Shown here piece after piece: positions 46,999 through 54,801 of a stretch of DNA of 64,000 nt (its first letter is position 1; each line of letters begins with the position of its first letter). The stretch is taken from positions 34,577-98,576 of the forward strand of contig NZ_LQOM01000006.1 in assembly GCF_002101595.1 (NCBI RefSeq). The letters run 5' to 3'. The DNA comes from Mycobacterium celatum. GTDB taxonomy: Bacteria > Actinomycetota > Actinomycetes > Mycobacteriales > Mycobacteriaceae. The notes beneath the pieces are model-generated. The model was not told where the DNA came from. It saw only the letters and a program-made list of their open reading frames with translations, and searched no databases. A program made the translations under genes and the position numbers.

Positions 46999-47996
46999 AA
47001 GTCCAGCACCAGCCTTTCCGAGCGCGAGCGCGAAACGCAGGTCATCATCACGTCGTTGCGGGCCTTCTCGGCGTCGTTGAGCACCGAGTCGCGGTGATCG
47101 GGTTCGCCGTCGAGCACGTCGCATTCGCAGGTGCCGCAGACTCCCTCCATGCAGGAGCCGAGCACGTCGACACCGGCTTCTTCGCACACCTGGTAGATCG
47201 ACTTGTCCGGCGGCACAGTCAACGTCACGCCGGAGCGCTGGCATTCGACTTCGAATGTCTCCAACGCTCCGGGTGACGGCTCCTCGATCGCTTTGGCCGA
47301 GAACCGTTCGATGTGCAGGCTGCCCGGCGGCCAGGTCTTGCACGCGTCCTCGACCGCGGTCAGCAGGCCTTCGGGGCCACAGCAGTACACCAGCGTGTTC
47401 TCGCCCGGGTCGGCTAACGCCGAACTCAGATTTGCGCGGAAGTTCGCACCGTCCTGGGCATCCCGCGCGCAGACGGTGACGCGGTCACCGTAGCGCTGCA
47501 AGCTGTCGACGAACGCCATCGACGACCGCGTCCTACCGCCGTACAGCAGCCGCCACTGCGCGCCGGCGGCCTCGGCCGCCGCGATCATCGGTATCAGCGG
47601 GGTGATGCCGATGCCACCGGCGATGAACAGGTACCGCGGCGAACCGACGAGCGGAAAGTGGTTGCGGGGGCCGCGAATACGAACCGTGCTGCCCTCGTGC
47701 AGCTTGTCGTGCACGAATTGGGATCCGCCGCGACTGTTGGGGTCGAGGAGCACGCCCACTTGCCATTCGGCGCGGTTGGCGGTGTCGCCGCACAGCGAGT
47801 ACTGCCGCACCAGCGACGGCGTCATGAGCAGGTCGATGTGTGCGCCGGGCGCCCATTCCGGCAGGTCGGCGCCGGTCGGGTCGGCGAGCGTCAGCGTGAC
47901 GACGCCGTCCGACACCTCCTGGCGGCGCCGAACCTCGACGTCGACCTCGACCTCGCGGTAGGCGGGTCGGGCCCGGGCCGTCTCCGTTGCGGTCAC
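46995..47996 (-). CDS. Phthalate-dioxygenase-type reductase (FMN/NAD/[2Fe-2S])
   Basis: GTG 47996 gives 333 residues. A flavin barrel (RQYSLCG) is followed by an NAD domain (FIAGGIGITPLIPM, VYCCGPEGLL) and a C-terminal plant-type [2Fe-2S] domain (GSCMEGVCGTCECDV and TCVSRS). It passes electrons from NAD(P)H to the adjacent Rieske oxygenase and possibly to the P450. Both ends overlap neighbours by 4 bp. Confidence 0.92.
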   Translation of the reverse strand: MTATETARARPAYREVEVDVEVRRRQEVSDGVVTLTLADPTGADLPEWAPGAHIDLLMTPSLVRQYSLCGDTANRAEWQVGVLLDPNSRGGSQFVHDKLHEGSTVRIRGPRNHFPLVGSPRYLFIAGGIGITPLIPMIAAAEAAGAQWRLLYGGRTRSSMAFVDSLQRYGDRVTVCARDAQDGANFRANLSSALADPGENTLVYCCGPEGLLTAVEDACKTWPPGSLHIERFSAKAIEEPSPGALETFEVECQRSGVTLTVPPDKSIYQVCEEAGVDVLGSCMEGVCGTCECDVLDGEPDHRDSVLNDAEKARNDVMMTCVSRSRSERLVLDL

Positions 47997-49231
47997 GATG
48001 TTCTCCGGACCGGAATCGAGTTGTACTGGTTGAGGAACAGCGCCCGCACGCGTCTGGGGTCGCCGTCCAGTTCCAGGTCGGGGAAGCGTTCCAGTGTCCG
48101 CTCGATCCACAGCTTCAGCTCGAGCCGGGCGAGGTTGGCGCCCAAGCAGAAGTGCTTTCCCCGGCCGCCGAAGGCCTGGTGTTTGTCGGCGAGGCCCTCG
48201 CGGGTGATGTCGAACTTGTGTGGGTTCGGGAATACGCTCTCGTCCCGGTTCGACGCGATGTACCACAGCAGCAGGCGGTCGCCTTCCTTGATCGTCTTGC
48301 CGTGCAACTCGGTGTCTTTGGTGGCGGCGCGCGCCATGAACGAGAATGCGGGATAGCAGCGCAGCCCCTCTTCCACTGCGGCCGGGATCAGTTCTGGGTT
48401 GTCCTGAAGCTGTTGGCGCAGCTCGGGATTGCGCAGCAACTCCAGCATCGTCGCGCTGTAGGTTGCCCGGGTCGAGTCGTTGCCCGCCGACATCAGCAAG
48501 ACGAAGAATGTGGCGATTTCGAGTTCGTTGAGCTTGTCGCCCTCGACCTCGGCGTCGACCATGGCGGTGAGCAGGTTGCCGCCGATGGAGTCGTCGCGCT
48601 GCGCGATCCTGTTCTGGGTGTACTCGACGATCTCGCCGACGACACCCATGGTGTCTTTCCACTGCTCGCGGATTACCGGGTCTTCGAACGCGGTGAAGAC
48701 GTTCGTCCAGTGCACCAGCGTGGCGTCGTCCTCTGGCGGCGTGCCCAGCAGTGAGCCGATCACGCGGGACGGGATGGGCCGCGCCACGTCGGCGACCAGG
48801 TCGAACCGTTGCTTGTCGGCGACGCTGTCCAGAACACCGTCGATGATTTGCCTGACTTCATCCTCGTGGGCGGCTACCGCCTCCGGGGTGAACTCCTTGA
48901 TCACCAACGCCTTGAGCCGGTCGTGGCGTGGCGGGTCCATCGAAATCAGTTGCAGCCGCTGGATATCCAGCGGAACGCCGACGTCGTCCCAGTGGAAGAT
49001 GCCGCGTCGTTCGGAGGAGAAGGTCCGGTGGTCGCGGCTGATGGCGCGCACGTCGTCGAAGCGGGTGATGTCCCAGAAGCCGCCCTCCTCCGGCCTGTTG
49101 CGTTGCGGGCTGAAGTGTGCCGGGTCCTCGCGCTGCATCCGGGCGAAGAGGTCATACGGCGGCCCGTCGTCCCACACCGAGGGGTCGGCCAGGTCGACGC
49201 TGTCCAGATCCAGTCGGTCGATGGTGGTCAT
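47993..49231 (-). CDS. Cytochrome P450
   Basis: The 412-residue protein is a soluble bacterial P450. It has the I-helix LLMSAGNDSTRATY, the K-helix ExxR in VEEGLRCYP and the heme-thiolate loop AFGGRGKHFCLGANLAR. It inserts one oxygen atom into a C-H bond; the substrate is unknown and I do not assign a CYP number. ATG 49231 follows GAAGGAGAAGC. The start overlaps the TGA of a possible 63-residue ORF. The gene leads the oxidation part of the operon. Confidence 0.94.
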   Translation of the reverse strand: MTTIDRLDLDSVDLADPSVWDDGPPYDLFARMQREDPAHFSPQRNRPEEGGFWDITRFDDVRAISRDHRTFSSERRGIFHWDDVGVPLDIQRLQLISMDPPRHDRLKALVIKEFTPEAVAAHEDEVRQIIDGVLDSVADKQRFDLVADVARPIPSRVIGSLLGTPPEDDATLVHWTNVFTAFEDPVIREQWKDTMGVVGEIVEYTQNRIAQRDDSIGGNLLTAMVDAEVEGDKLNELEIATFFVLLMSAGNDSTRATYSATMLELLRNPELRQQLQDNPELIPAAVEEGLRCYPAFSFMARAATKDTELHGKTIKEGDRLLLWYIASNRDESVFPNPHKFDITREGLADKHQAFGGRGKHFCLGANLARLELKLWIERTLERFPDLELDGDPRRVRALFLNQYNSIPVRRTS

Positions 49232-49419
49232 CGCTTCTCCTTCAACTTATGTACAACTGCGCCAAAGCATTCCTGGCTGCGATGGCCTTCGGTGTGCGCC
49301 GCAGATGCCTTGACGGGGAGTGGTTCGACCGCAATGATTGACCTCAACCGGCGGCCGCGGCGGTCACGTGGACGCGCGGATGGCTGCAACCAAAAATCCT
49401 GTAGTACAACGGTTTTCAT
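49228..49419 (-). CDS. Possible 63-residue ORF bridging fadD and the P450 gene
   Basis: ATG 49419 overlaps the fadD TGA and the ORF's own TGA overlaps the P450 ATG, so it exactly fills the gap with 4-bp couplings at both ends. The product is Arg-rich and soluble (MKTVVLQDFWLQP..., ...VVHKLKEKR), with no family recognised. Third-position GC is visibly lower than in the neighbours, which argues against it. It may be a coupling leader, a small protein or chance. Confidence 0.3.
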   Translation of the reverse strand: MKTVVLQDFWLQPSARPRDRRGRRLRSIIAVEPLPVKASAAHTEGHRSQECFGAVVHKLKEKR

Positions 49420-50891
49420 CACGCCTCCACCGGGATGGCGATATCGCGTTTGAGGATCTTGCCGGTGGGGCCCTTGGGCAGTTCGTCGACGAACCAGACG
49501 CGCCGCGGGTACTTGTAGCCGGCCACCCGGTCCTTGACATAGTCGCGGATCGCCGCCGCGTCCGCCTCGGCGCCAGGCTTGAGAGCGATCGCCGCGCCCA
49601 CTTCTTCGCCGAGCATGTCGTCGGGGATACCAACGACCGCCGCCTCACGCACGGCAGGGTGCTCGTAGAGCACTTCCTCGATCTCTCGCGGATAGACGTT
49701 GTAGCCGCCGCGGATGATCATGTCCTTGGAGCGGTCGACGATGAAGTAGTAACCGTCGTCGTCGACACGGGCCAGATCGCCGGTGTGGAACCAGCCGTCG
49801 GCGTCGATCGCCGCGGCCGTCGCGTCGGGGCGGTTCCAGTAGCCCTTCATCACGTTGTGGCCGCGGATGGCGATTTCGCCCACGCCGTCGGTGACGTCGA
49901 CCAGCTTCATCTCGACGCCGGCGACCGGTGTGCCGATCGATCCCGGCTTGCGCTCGAGGCCAGGGTGGTTGAACGACGCCGCCGGCGAGGTTTCGGAGAG
50001 GCCGTAGCCCTCGAGCACCATGGCTTCGAAGGTGTCTTCGAACCCGCGCATCACTTCGACCGGCATGGCGGCGCCGCCGGACACGCACAACCGCAGCGAC
50101 GACGTGTCCGGGCGCGCGTTGCTGTGCAGCATCGCGGCGAACATCGTTGGGACGCCTTCGAATACGGTGACGCGGTCGCGCTCGATGATCGACAGCGCCT
50201 TGGCCGGATCGAACCGTGGGATCAGCGTCAGGCAGGCACCGGCGGCCACTGCCGCGTTCAGCCCTGCGGTCTGCCCGAACGCGTGGAAGAGCGGCAGGGC
50301 ACCGAGGATCACGTCGTCGGCCGCCAGATCCACCATCTCGACGATCGTTGCGACGTTGCGGCGCAGGTTGGCGTGGGTCAACTCGGCGCCCTTGGGCGTG
50401 CCGGTGGTGCCCGACGTGTAGAGGATCACCGCGGTGTCGTCGTCCTCGCGCGCGACGGGTTCGGCGATGGGTCGGGCCGCGCAGATCAGCTCCTCGAATT
50501 CGCCTGGGCTCACCACGATGCACTCGGCGCCGGCGGCCGCCGCGCCTGCCTGGGCGGCGGGGGCGAACTCATGCCAGGCGATGATCGCCTTGGCCTGCGA
50601 GTCCGACAGGTAGAAGGTGGTCTCGCGTTCCTTGAGCAGAACGTTCATCGGCACCACCACCCCGCCCGCTCGCAGCACGCCGTAGTAGGCGACGGCGAAA
50701 TACGGAACGTTGGGCAGCATGACGCCGACCCGATCGCCCGGCCGCAGCCCGTGCGCTGCCAGCAGACCGGCCAGGCAGGCGCTCGCCGCGTCCAGTCCGG
50801 TGTAGGGAATCTCGACCTCGTCGAGGCGCAGCGCAATGCGCTCCGGATGCCGACGGGCGGCGTCAATCAGGTTGAGGGCCAGGCTGCTCAT
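49419..50891 (-). CDS. Acyl-CoA synthetase (FadD-type AMP-dependent ligase)
   Basis: The 490-residue ANL-family enzyme has the P-loop ILYTSGTTGTPKG, the A5 motif LEGYGLSETSP, GWFHTGDLARVDDDG and the C-terminal catalytic Lys in GPTGKILKRDI. It activates a carboxylic acid to its CoA thioester via an acyl-adenylate. It follows the acyltransferase gene by 6 bp. Its place in an operon of oxygenases and an aldehyde dehydrogenase suggests it activates the acid produced there. Chain-length preference is unknown. Confidence 0.93.
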   Translation of the reverse strand: MSSLALNLIDAARRHPERIALRLDEVEIPYTGLDAASACLAGLLAAHGLRPGDRVGVMLPNVPYFAVAYYGVLRAGGVVVPMNVLLKERETTFYLSDSQAKAIIAWHEFAPAAQAGAAAAGAECIVVSPGEFEELICAARPIAEPVAREDDDTAVILYTSGTTGTPKGAELTHANLRRNVATIVEMVDLAADDVILGALPLFHAFGQTAGLNAAVAAGACLTLIPRFDPAKALSIIERDRVTVFEGVPTMFAAMLHSNARPDTSSLRLCVSGGAAMPVEVMRGFEDTFEAMVLEGYGLSETSPAASFNHPGLERKPGSIGTPVAGVEMKLVDVTDGVGEIAIRGHNVMKGYWNRPDATAAAIDADGWFHTGDLARVDDDGYYFIVDRSKDMIIRGGYNVYPREIEEVLYEHPAVREAAVVGIPDDMLGEEVGAAIALKPGAEADAAAIRDYVKDRVAGYKYPRRVWFVDELPKGPTGKILKRDIAIPVEA

Positions 50892-50897
50892 GATGGA

Positions 50898-51716
50898 TCA
50901 CCCCAGTACCGGGAAGCTGCGGCGTTTGGCCAGCTGATCCATGCCGTCCTGGATCGCGCCCTTTACCTCGTCGTACACCTTGTCGACGTAGTCGCGGTCG
51001 TCGGCACGATCCGGGTCGGTGTCGACCCGGATCGGGTCGAGAAACTCGGTGCGGATCTTCGCCGGCAGCGGCAGGTGTGCGGGCAGTATTTCGACGGCCA
51101 GCGGGAACGGGAAGCCCGCGATGATGGGCATCGTCGCGCCACGCAGCCGCTTGCCCAGCCCGGTCCAGCGGGCCAGAAACCGGCCCTCGGAGAGCACAAA
51201 GACGGTGTCGTGGCCGCCCACCGTCGCGACCGGGACAATCGGCACGCCCGAGCGGATGGCCTGCCGCACAAATCCCTTGCGGCCGGCTAGAACCGCTTTG
51301 TCACGCCGGCGCCAGTTTCGCATCGCGTCTTGCTCGCCGCCGGGCCAGACGATCACGTCGTGGCCGGCCGCCAGGGCGGCGGTCACGCCTTGGCGCGAGG
51401 CCGGGATCACGCCGAGCGCCTTGAAGTAGTCACCGAGCAGCGGGGCTGCCATCAGCACGTCGTGTGCGGTGCCGTGCAGGATTCGGCGGCCTTCGAACCG
51501 GCGATACCAGGAATGCACCAACGTCCACGCGTCCATCGTCAAAGACCCACCGGAGTGGATGCCGATCAGCAGCGACGGCTCGTCGGGAATTCGATGCCAG
51601 CCGTCGATCTCCAGCCGAAAGTAGTGGTCGCACAACAAGTTCCAAACAGGGTTCTGCGCGTAGCGCATGAACGTCTCGTTCGGCCCGCGGAGCGACGGCG
51701 CTTTGGGTGTTGTCAT
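50898..51716 (-). CDS. Lysophospholipid/diacylglycerol-acyltransferase-like (LPLAT) protein
   Basis: ATG 51716, preceded by GAGGAGACAC, gives 272 residues. The catalytic block I region reads LLIGIHSGGSLTMDAWTL; later blocks are present in IVWPGGEQDAMRNW and GVPIVPVATVGGHDTVFVL. LPLAT proteins move acyl groups from CoA to a glycerolipid or other alcohol. The 6-bp gap to fadD indicates co-expression: activation and transfer of the same acyl chain. The acceptor is unknown. Confidence 0.85.
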   Translation of the reverse strand: MTTPKAPSLRGPNETFMRYAQNPVWNLLCDHYFRLEIDGWHRIPDEPSLLIGIHSGGSLTMDAWTLVHSWYRRFEGRRILHGTAHDVLMAAPLLGDYFKALGVIPASRQGVTAALAAGHDVIVWPGGEQDAMRNWRRRDKAVLAGRKGFVRQAIRSGVPIVPVATVGGHDTVFVLSEGRFLARWTGLGKRLRGATMPIIAGFPFPLAVEILPAHLPLPAKIRTEFLDPIRVDTDPDRADDRDYVDKVYDEVKGAIQDGMDQLAKRRSFPVLG

Positions 51717-51804
51717 CTGTGTCTCCTCGCGTTCAGGGTCCGTCCACCGCCGACCGGTGGCTACGGAGCCGTGTCCGATATTTCGGGTCACGTCTTGGGG
51801 GCCG

Positions 51805-52953
51805 CTACAACCGCATGGCCGAGAGTTCGAGGGCCCACCACACCTCGAAGAGAACCTGTGTTTCACGCAGGCTCGCCCCGGTCAGCTCTTCGAACCGGGC
51901 GAGCCGGTACCGGACAGTGTTCTGGTGGACGAACAACCGCGTCGCTGCCCGTTCCACGTGCATCCCGCACGCCAGGTAGGCACGCAACGTCGCTATCAAT
52001 TCGCAAGCCGAACCGCCCGCCGTGAGTGGTTCGAGATACCGCTGGCGCAGCCAGTCGCCGACGTCGGCATCCATTGCCACCGCCGCGCGAAGGCCAAGCG
52101 ACGCAATGTCGTAAGCACCGAGAAGACCGCAGGCCTGCACGGTCATCAGTGCACGCGCGGCCAGCCGGTACGACTCGGCCAGCCGGTCCAACGGGCGCGG
52201 CGGACCATAGCCGACGACGCCGTCGACGCTTGCCGGTGGCGGATCGCTCAACAAGCCGGCGATGTCACCGTCAACCAGGGCGCACAGGCCGCGCGGACGT
52301 TGCAACGGGTCATGAAAACCGAGGGCCCGTTCCAACTCACGCTGCGAGACACCCTCCGCCAGGCACGCACGGACCGCCACATATTCGCGGGTCGGGTCCA
52401 GACCGTACGCCTCGGCTTGGATGCGTAGCTCGGCGGCCGGGGCCGTGCCGAACAGCGCGCCACGGACAAACGCTGCTCCGCAGGTCTCTTCCGAGACGGC
52501 AAGTGCCAGTTCGGTTTTCCGGTGTGCCTTGGCCGTGGTGACCATGGCGATGTCGGACCAGGCCAGGGCCGACTGCACGAACTCCAGCACCTGGGCGTCC
52601 TCGATGCCGAGTTCTGGCGCCGCCTCACGCGCATATCCGATGACAACCTCGATTCCGATGCGCCATGCGCGGAGCATGTCGTCAACGGGGACGCCCTGCT
52701 GTGCGCGTGCCTCGCCGATCGCGGCCAGGCCCACGAGCTCGCTGTCGCTCAGCGCCGCACGTCCGGCGTGCGCGGAGCCCAAGACCTGCTCCACCTGAAA
52801 CCCGATTTCCTCGGTGAGGGACTCGCAGGACATGGCGCGGTAGGACTGAAGCTGGGCCTGGATCGCCTCGCACACCCGCCCCGCCAGCACTACCCGGTCG
52901 CCGAGCAGCGTGTCGAAGAGGACGTCCCAGGAGACCGCCAGATCGGGCATCAT
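51805..52953 (-). CDS. PucR-type transcriptional regulator (first copy)
   Basis: The 382-residue protein has a helical N-terminal sensor region, a central GGDEF-like CdaR/PucR domain (about 160-280) and a C-terminal PucR HTH, GMHVERAATRLFVHQNTVRYRLARFEEL. PucR-type proteins often activate catabolic operons next to them. ATG 52953 overlaps the stop of the preceding micro-protein. The acyltransferase gene follows after 88 bp. A second PucR-family gene lies beyond the divergent monooxygenase. Confidence 0.9.
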   Translation of the reverse strand: MMPDLAVSWDVLFDTLLGDRVVLAGRVCEAIQAQLQSYRAMSCESLTEEIGFQVEQVLGSAHAGRAALSDSELVGLAAIGEARAQQGVPVDDMLRAWRIGIEVVIGYAREAAPELGIEDAQVLEFVQSALAWSDIAMVTTAKAHRKTELALAVSEETCGAAFVRGALFGTAPAAELRIQAEAYGLDPTREYVAVRACLAEGVSQRELERALGFHDPLQRPRGLCALVDGDIAGLLSDPPPASVDGVVGYGPPRPLDRLAESYRLAARALMTVQACGLLGAYDIASLGLRAAVAMDADVGDWLRQRYLEPLTAGGSACELIATLRAYLACGMHVERAATRLFVHQNTVRYRLARFEELTGASLRETQVLFEVWWALELSAMRL

Positions 52954-53060
52954 GCAGTGCGAAGGTTACCCAGCAGCGCGTGGGATGCGTGGATGAGCGC
53001 CGGGACCAATGCCGGCCACAGCACGAACATGAGCATCGCGGTGATGGTCAGGTAAGCCAT
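52950..53060 (-). CDS. 36-residue membrane micro-protein ahead of pucR
   Basis: ATG 53060 sits 7 bp after AGGAGGAA, an excellent ribosome-binding site. The peptide has a single hydrophobic span (LTITAMLMFVLWPALVPALI) and a short tail. Its TGA overlaps the pucR ATG (ATGA). The same MA[FY]L-x-[LI]-T...P...P pattern occurs in the ORF at 38183-38359. Strong initiation signals and coupling support expression; function unknown, perhaps a membrane sensor or inhibitor working with the regulator. Confidence 0.6.
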   Translation of the reverse strand: MAYLTITAMLMFVLWPALVPALIHASHALLGNLRTA

Positions 53061-53277
53061 TTCGTTCCTCCTAGAGACGGCGTGGAAGCTGAACCAAACG
53101 CTAGGAAGTTCCTCCCTTTGCGACGACGTCCGCGGGGGACCAACTATTGGCGGATTGTCGTCCGCTGAAGACAACGCAACTGTGGCGGCGCCCAAACCGG
53201 CGACCGCGGACTTCGTTTGCCAACACGAAGACAGGCGTGCGCCGGCGTGATCTGATGGCGCGTGATGGGGGTGTGTG
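53061..53277. promoter_or_regulatory. Divergent promoter region between the oxidative operon and the monooxygenase
   Basis: This 217-bp region holds two dyads: AGGAA-G-TTCCT (53103-53113) and GCGGA-TTGTCG-TCCGC (53150-53165). It must contain promoters for the minus-strand operon and the plus-strand monooxygenase-pucR pair. The dyads are candidate PucR operators; no consensus was available to test them. Confidence 0.4.
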
Positions 53278-54801
53278 ATGAGCGAGAGTCAGAACGGGCT
53301 GCCGGGTACCACCGTCGCGATCATCGGCGCCGGATTCGGCGGAATTTGCATGGGCATCAAACTCGGCCGCGCCGGGATCCCCTACACGATCTTTGAAAAG
53401 GCCCCGGCGGTCGGCGGGGTGTGGCGGGACAACGTCTATCCGGGTGCGGCGTGTGACGTCCCGTCGCACCTCTACAGCTACTCGTTCGAGCCCAGCCACG
53501 ACTGGTCACGCACCTACGGCCAGGCGTCGGAGATTCGCAGCTACATCGAAAGCTGTGCCCGCAAGTACGGGGTGCTCGAGCACGTCCGCTTGCGCACCGA
53601 AGTCACCGCCGCCGAATTCCAGAAGAACTCCGGCCGCTGGCGTATCACGCTGGGCGACGGCACCCAGGTGCACGCCCGGTTCCTGGTTGCCGCGACCGGT
53701 CAGCTGAGCCTGCCGGCCGAGCCGCAATTCCCGGGACTCGACACCTTCGGAGGCAAGGTATTCCATTCGGCCCGTTGGGATTACGACTACGAAATGACCG
53801 GCAAGCGGGTCGCGGTGATCGGCTCGGGCGCAAGCGCCATCCAGTTCGTGCCGCAGATCGCGCCCAAGGTCGCGCAGTTGTACCTCTTCCAGCGCTCGGC
53901 ACCCTATGTGCTCCCCAAACCGGACCGGCCGTACACGCCGCTGGAGAAGTACGTGTACCGCCATTTCCCGATCGCGCTCGCCGCCAGCCGCACCCGCAAG
54001 TACCTGTACCACGAGGCGCGGGTGATCCCGATGACCAAGGGCCATGGGATGTGGCTCATCAAGATGATGTTCAACCGGAATCTGCGCCGCCAGGTCCCCG
54101 ACCCGAAGCTGCGCGCGACGCTCATGCCCGACTACCCGATCGGCTGCAAACGGATCCTGATCTCCAACGAGTGGTATCCGGCGATCACCCGTCCCAACGT
54201 TGAGGTGATTCCGGCCGGGCTGAGCGAGGTCCGTGGCAGCTCGGTCGTCGGCGCCGACGGGAGCGAGCGGGACGTCGACGCGATCGTGTTCGGAACCGGG
54301 TTCGCGACCAACGACTTCCTCGCGCCCACGTCCATCACCGGCCTCGACGGGCTGGACCTGCGGCATGACGCATGGCGCGATGGCGCCGAAGCCTATTTGG
54401 GAATGACCGTTTCCGGATTTCCGAACATGTTCATCCTCTACGGGCCCAACACAAACCTGGGGCACAACTCGATCATCTACATGCTCGAAAGCCAAACCGA
54501 CTATGTGCTTTCGGCGATCCGCCACGTGGGCGCCTACGGCAACGGCTGGGTCAACGTCCGCCCCGAGGTGCAAGCGGAATACAACCGAGAGGTGCAGGAC
54601 CGGCTCGGCGACACGGTATGGGAGGCCGGCTGCACCAGCTGGTATCGCACCGCCGGCGGCAAGAACACCAACAACTGGCCCAGCTACACGATCGAGTATC
54701 GGCGCCGCACCAGGTTCTTCGATGCCGGCAACTACGAGGCCTATCCCCCAGTCGAATCAAAGCCGCTGACGACCGTCAGCGCTGCTGACACCAGGGCGTG
54801 A
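53278..54801 (+). CDS. FAD-dependent monooxygenase, Baeyer-Villiger type
   Basis: The 507-residue protein has the first Rossmann motif IIGAGFGGICMG, the Baeyer-Villiger fingerprint around FGGKVFHSARWDYD (FxGxxxHxxxW[PD]) and the NADPH motif VIGSGASAIQF. Such enzymes turn ketones into esters/lactones or oxidise S/N atoms. ATG 53278 is preferred to the adjacent GTG 53275. It is divergent from the oxidative operon and coupled to a PucR regulator (GTGATG overlap). A cyclic or long-chain ketone substrate fits the neighbourhood, but that is inference. Confidence 0.9.
   Translation: MSESQNGLPGTTVAIIGAGFGGICMGIKLGRAGIPYTIFEKAPAVGGVWRDNVYPGAACDVPSHLYSYSFEPSHDWSRTYGQASEIRSYIESCARKYGVLEHVRLRTEVTAAEFQKNSGRWRITLGDGTQVHARFLVAATGQLSLPAEPQFPGLDTFGGKVFHSARWDYDYEMTGKRVAVIGSGASAIQFVPQIAPKVAQLYLFQRSAPYVLPKPDRPYTPLEKYVYRHFPIALAASRTRKYLYHEARVIPMTKGHGMWLIKMMFNRNLRRQVPDPKLRATLMPDYPIGCKRILISNEWYPAITRPNVEVIPAGLSEVRGSSVVGADGSERDVDAIVFGTGFATNDFLAPTSITGLDGLDLRHDAWRDGAEAYLGMTVSGFPNMFILYGPNTNLGHNSIIYMLESQTDYVLSAIRHVGAYGNGWVNVRPEVQAEYNREVQDRLGDTVWEAGCTSWYRTAGGKNTNNWPSYTIEYRRRTRFFDAGNYEAYPPVESKPLTTVSAADTRA

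Noticed and set aside
49251..49410. GTACAAC repeated at 49251-49257 and 49404-49410 as an operator pair
   Set aside because: A single 7-mer repeated twice over 150 bp is expected by chance and overlaps a possible ORF.
49338..51290. 650-codon open frame on the plus strand opposite fadD and the acyltransferase
   Set aside because: It is antisense to two clear enzymes, is rich in Arg/Gly/His/Val as GC-rich shadow frames are, and has no domain.
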